Both the position numbers and the translations under genes were made by a program. The notes below the pieces were generated by a model. It had not been told where the DNA came from and ran no database searches. It saw only the letters and a program-made list of their open reading frames with translations. A DNA stretch of 7,306 bases from Promethearchaeota archaeon (GTDB lineage: Archaea > Asgardarchaeota > Lokiarchaeia > Sigynarchaeales > SOKP01): NCBI GenBank assembly GCA_019057735.1, contig JAHLWV010000105.1, forward strand, positions 1-7,306, read 5' to 3'. Below are positions 5,545 to 7,306 of this stretch, piece by piece; position 1 is the first letter of the stretch, and every line of letters starts with the position of its first letter.

Positions 5545-6996
5545 TTGACTTTAAAAACTCCGGAAGAGTATTTAAAAAGCATCCAACGACCTGTTAATCT
5601 CTACATGTTTGGTGAAAAGGTAGAGGAATTTTGGAACCATCCAATCATTAAACCTTCGATAAATACAGTTATGAAAATCTATGAACTAGCCCAGATAGTG
5701 GAGTATAATGATTTAATGACAACAACATCTCATTTAACGGGTGAAGTCATTAATAGATTTACCCATATTCACCAATCTGTTGACGATTTAATTAAAAAGG
5801 TAAAAATGCAGAGGTTATTGGGTCAACAAACAGCATGTTGTTTCCAAAGGTGTGTAGGATTTGACACCGCTAACGCTCTATATAGCATAACCTATGAAAT
5901 GGATAAAAAAAATGGAACTGATTATCATAACCGCTTCAAAAAGTATTGGACTGAAGTACAGTCTCAAGATTTGATGGTGGGCGGTGCTATGACAGATACT
6001 AAAGGAGATAGAAGCAAACGACCTAAAGACCAACCTGATCCAGACGCTTACTTACATATTGTCGAGGAAAAGGATGACGGAATAATTGTTCGCGGTGCAA
6101 AAATCCACCAAACTGGATATTTAAACTCACATAGAGCGATTATTATGCCAACTCTTTCTTTACGACCCGGTGAAGAACAGTACGCTGTGAGTTTTGGCGT
6201 TAATACGAATGAAAAGGGAATAACACTAGTATATGGAAGGCAGTCGTGTGACACTAGAAAAATGGAACCCGGTAAATTAGACATTGGAAACTTCAAGTAT
6301 GGCGGCCAAGAAATATTTGTAATATTTGATAATGTGTTTATACCAAATGATCAAATATTTATGAAGGGAGAAATAGAATTTACGGGTAAATTAGTTAATA
6401 GGTTTGCGGGTTTCCATCGGCAGTCTTATGGCGGATGTAAAGTTGGAGTAGGCGATGTTCTCATCGGTGCATCATCGTTGATTACTGAATACAATGGAAC
6501 CGAAAAGGCATCTCATATACGAGATAAAATTGTGGAAATGGTTCATTTAAACGAAACACTATATTGTTGTGGTATTGCTTGCAGTTCATTAGGGTTCCAG
6601 CGGGAAGCCGGAAATTTTGAAATGGATATGCTTTTGGCAAATGTATGCAAACTAAATGTTACTCGTTTTCCATACGAAATTGGGCGGCTTGCTGAAGATT
6701 TAGCTGGGGGTCTAATTTGTACAATGCCCTCTGAAGCGGACTTTAAATCGGAGGAAATAGGGTATTTAATTGAAAAATATCTGAATACATGTGAAGAAAC
6801 ATGCGCTGAAGATAGATATAAAGTTCTAAGATTTATTGAAAATTTATCAATGGGCGTGGCTTCTGTTAGTTATAGGACCGAATCAATGCACGGAGCAGGA
6901 AGTCCACAAGCGCAAAGGATTATGATATCAAGACAAGCAAATTTAGATGAAAAGAAGAATTTAGTAAAAACTATTCTCGATATTGATTCAGAATAG
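5545..6996 (+). CDS. abfD: 4-Hydroxybutyryl-CoA dehydratase / vinylacetyl-CoA delta-isomerase
   Basis: Radical [4Fe-4S]/FAD enzyme of the 4-hydroxyphenylacetate 3-hydroxylase (HpaB) fold. It converts 4-hydroxybutyryl-CoA to crotonyl-CoA and isomerises vinylacetyl-CoA. It is known from clostridial GABA fermentation and from archaeal hydroxybutyrate carbon-fixation cycles. The protein has 483 residues (Clostridium aminobutyricum AbfD about 490), with the HpaB N-domain to about 275 and the C-domain after it. All cluster ligands known for AbfD are present: Cys99 and Cys103 (CCFQRC), His291 and Cys298 (FHRQSYGGCKVG). Tyr295, Lys299, Gln101, Thr190, Glu256 and Glu446 match other residues studied in AbfD. 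Further shared blocks are GAMTDTKGDRSK (147-158), YGRQSCDTRKME (230-241), HLNETLYCCGIACS (334-347) and RTESMHGAGSPQAQRIMI (444-461). The TTG start with GGAGA nine bases upstream gives an N-terminus (MFGEKVEEFWNHP at 21-33) that aligns with AbfD. It lies 119 bases after the hydratase-family gene. Its crotonyl-CoA product links it to the acyl-CoA dehydrogenase. Dehydration versus isomerisation as the main role cannot be told from sequence. Confidence 0.95.
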   Translation: MTLKTPEEYLKSIQRPVNLYMFGEKVEEFWNHPIIKPSINTVMKIYELAQIVEYNDLMTTTSHLTGEVINRFTHIHQSVDDLIKKVKMQRLLGQQTACCFQRCVGFDTANALYSITYEMDKKNGTDYHNRFKKYWTEVQSQDLMVGGAMTDTKGDRSKRPKDQPDPDAYLHIVEEKDDGIIVRGAKIHQTGYLNSHRAIIMPTLSLRPGEEQYAVSFGVNTNEKGITLVYGRQSCDTRKMEPGKLDIGNFKYGGQEIFVIFDNVFIPNDQIFMKGEIEFTGKLVNRFAGFHRQSYGGCKVGVGDVLIGASSLITEYNGTEKASHIRDKIVEMVHLNETLYCCGIACSSLGFQREAGNFEMDMLLANVCKLNVTRFPYEIGRLAEDLAGGLICTMPSEADFKSEEIGYLIEKYLNTCEETCAEDRYKVLRFIENLSMGVASVSYRTESMHGAGSPQAQRIMISRQANLDEKKNLVKTILDIDSE

Positions 6997-7007
6997 TATT
7001 TCCTTAC

Positions 7008-7014
7008 TTTTTTT
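7008..7014 (+). terminator. Oligo-T terminator after abfD
   Basis: A run of seven T begins 11 bases after the abfD stop codon and has no stem before it. Archaeal RNA polymerase commonly terminates at such T-runs. It fits the end of the acyl-CoA operon, since a separate TATA-like element precedes the next gene. Confidence 0.45.
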
Positions 7015-7122
7015 ATACCAATTTAATTGTTAGTAAATCAAAACCCAATTGAATAGAACTGTTCTCTTGTTCTTACCTATTTCCTATAATTCTGAATAAG
7101 AAGTTTTAAAACAACGAATACA

Positions 7123-7130
7123 TTATAAAA
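7123..7130 (+). promoter_or_regulatory. Putative TATA box for the cupin gene
   Basis: TTATAAAA is centred about 35 bases before GTG7162, nearly the same spacing as at the acyl-CoA dehydrogenase gene. A perfect ten-base palindrome, GTTTTAAAAC (7103-7112), lies ten bases upstream and could be a second TATA-like site or a small operator. Both are AT-rich and need caution. Confidence 0.4.
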
Positions 7131-7161
7131 AAAAATTAATGGTTAACACTAAACTTAAAAG

Positions 7162-7306
7162 GTGAGTATTTTAGAGCAAAAAAATATATTTGATAATCTG
7201 AAGTTTATACCAGATGGACCTGCAAAAGATCCCATCTACATTTCAGAGAAGTTTAAGGTAATGCGAATCTCTTTAAAAAAAGGTTTAGAAATTCAACCAC
7301 ATCACG
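7162..7306 (+). CDS. Cupin-domain protein, N-terminal part (cut by window edge)
   Basis: The first 48 codons of an open frame run off the window end. The residues FKVMRISLKKGLEIQPHH (31-48) look like the first cupin motif, G(X)5HXH, in which the histidines bind a metal; the motif is cut at its His pair. Small single-domain cupins of 100-130 residues often act as metal-dependent isomerases, decarboxylases or ligand sensors; which applies here cannot be said. GTG7162 is the only reasonable start: an in-frame TAA at 7156-7158 lies just upstream and the next ATG (codon 34) falls within the cupin motif. The GTG sits inside a GGTGA sequence, so either the message is leaderless or the apparent Shine-Dalgarno is accidental. 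The gene follows abfD by 165 bases and probably has its own promoter, so a pathway link is only by position. Confidence 0.7.
   Translation, partial: MSILEQKNIFDNLKFIPDGPAKDPIYISEKFKVMRISLKKGLEIQPHH

Noticed and set aside
7139..7165. Eight-codon mini-ORF before the cupin gene as a leader peptide
   Set aside because: No ribosome-binding site precedes it, no regulatory codon bias is evident, and the predicted transcript start would fall inside it.

Overview
The window is AT-rich and compact. It looks archaeal: several genes have TATA-box-like elements about 25-35 bases before their starts, the ribosome-binding sites are GGTGA or GGAG, starts are a mix of ATG, GTG and TTG, and carA looks leaderless. 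The gene content (anaerobic-type acyl-CoA metabolism with 4-hydroxybutyryl-CoA dehydratase, plus CAD-like carbamoyl-phosphate synthase subunits) would suit an uncultivated anaerobic archaeon, for example an Asgard lineage. That placement is inference; a bacterial host is not excluded.

Left part, minus strand (1-2268): carA, then carB cut by the window edge. Together they encode glutamine-dependent carbamoyl-phosphate synthase, the entry point to pyrimidine and arginine synthesis. Both subunits read more like the fused eukaryotic CAD enzyme than like the E. coli enzyme. A 387-base divergent intergenic region (about 2275-2661) follows.

Right part, plus strand (2662-7306): a short QueG-like double [4Fe-4S] protein; an acyl-CoA dehydrogenase; an enoyl-CoA hydratase/isomerase-family protein 11 bases after it; a 4-hydroxybutyryl-CoA dehydratase/vinylacetyl-CoA isomerase (AbfD) with all cluster ligands intact; an oligo-T terminator; and the start of a cupin-domain protein. 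The acyl-CoA dehydrogenase, hydratase-family protein and AbfD form a likely pathway cluster for C4 (4-hydroxybutyryl/crotonyl/butyryl-CoA) or related acyl-CoA conversions.

The most interesting details are these: the acyl-CoA dehydrogenase appears to use an isovaleryl/long-chain-type catalytic glutamate (Glu264) instead of the usual C-terminal one; the hydratase-family protein lacks both classical catalytic glutamates; the gap between it and abfD holds a short thiolase-like peptide in frame after the stop codon, possibly a gene relic; and the CarA/CarB pair resembles CAD. No mobile element, CRISPR array, tRNA or rRNA was seen.
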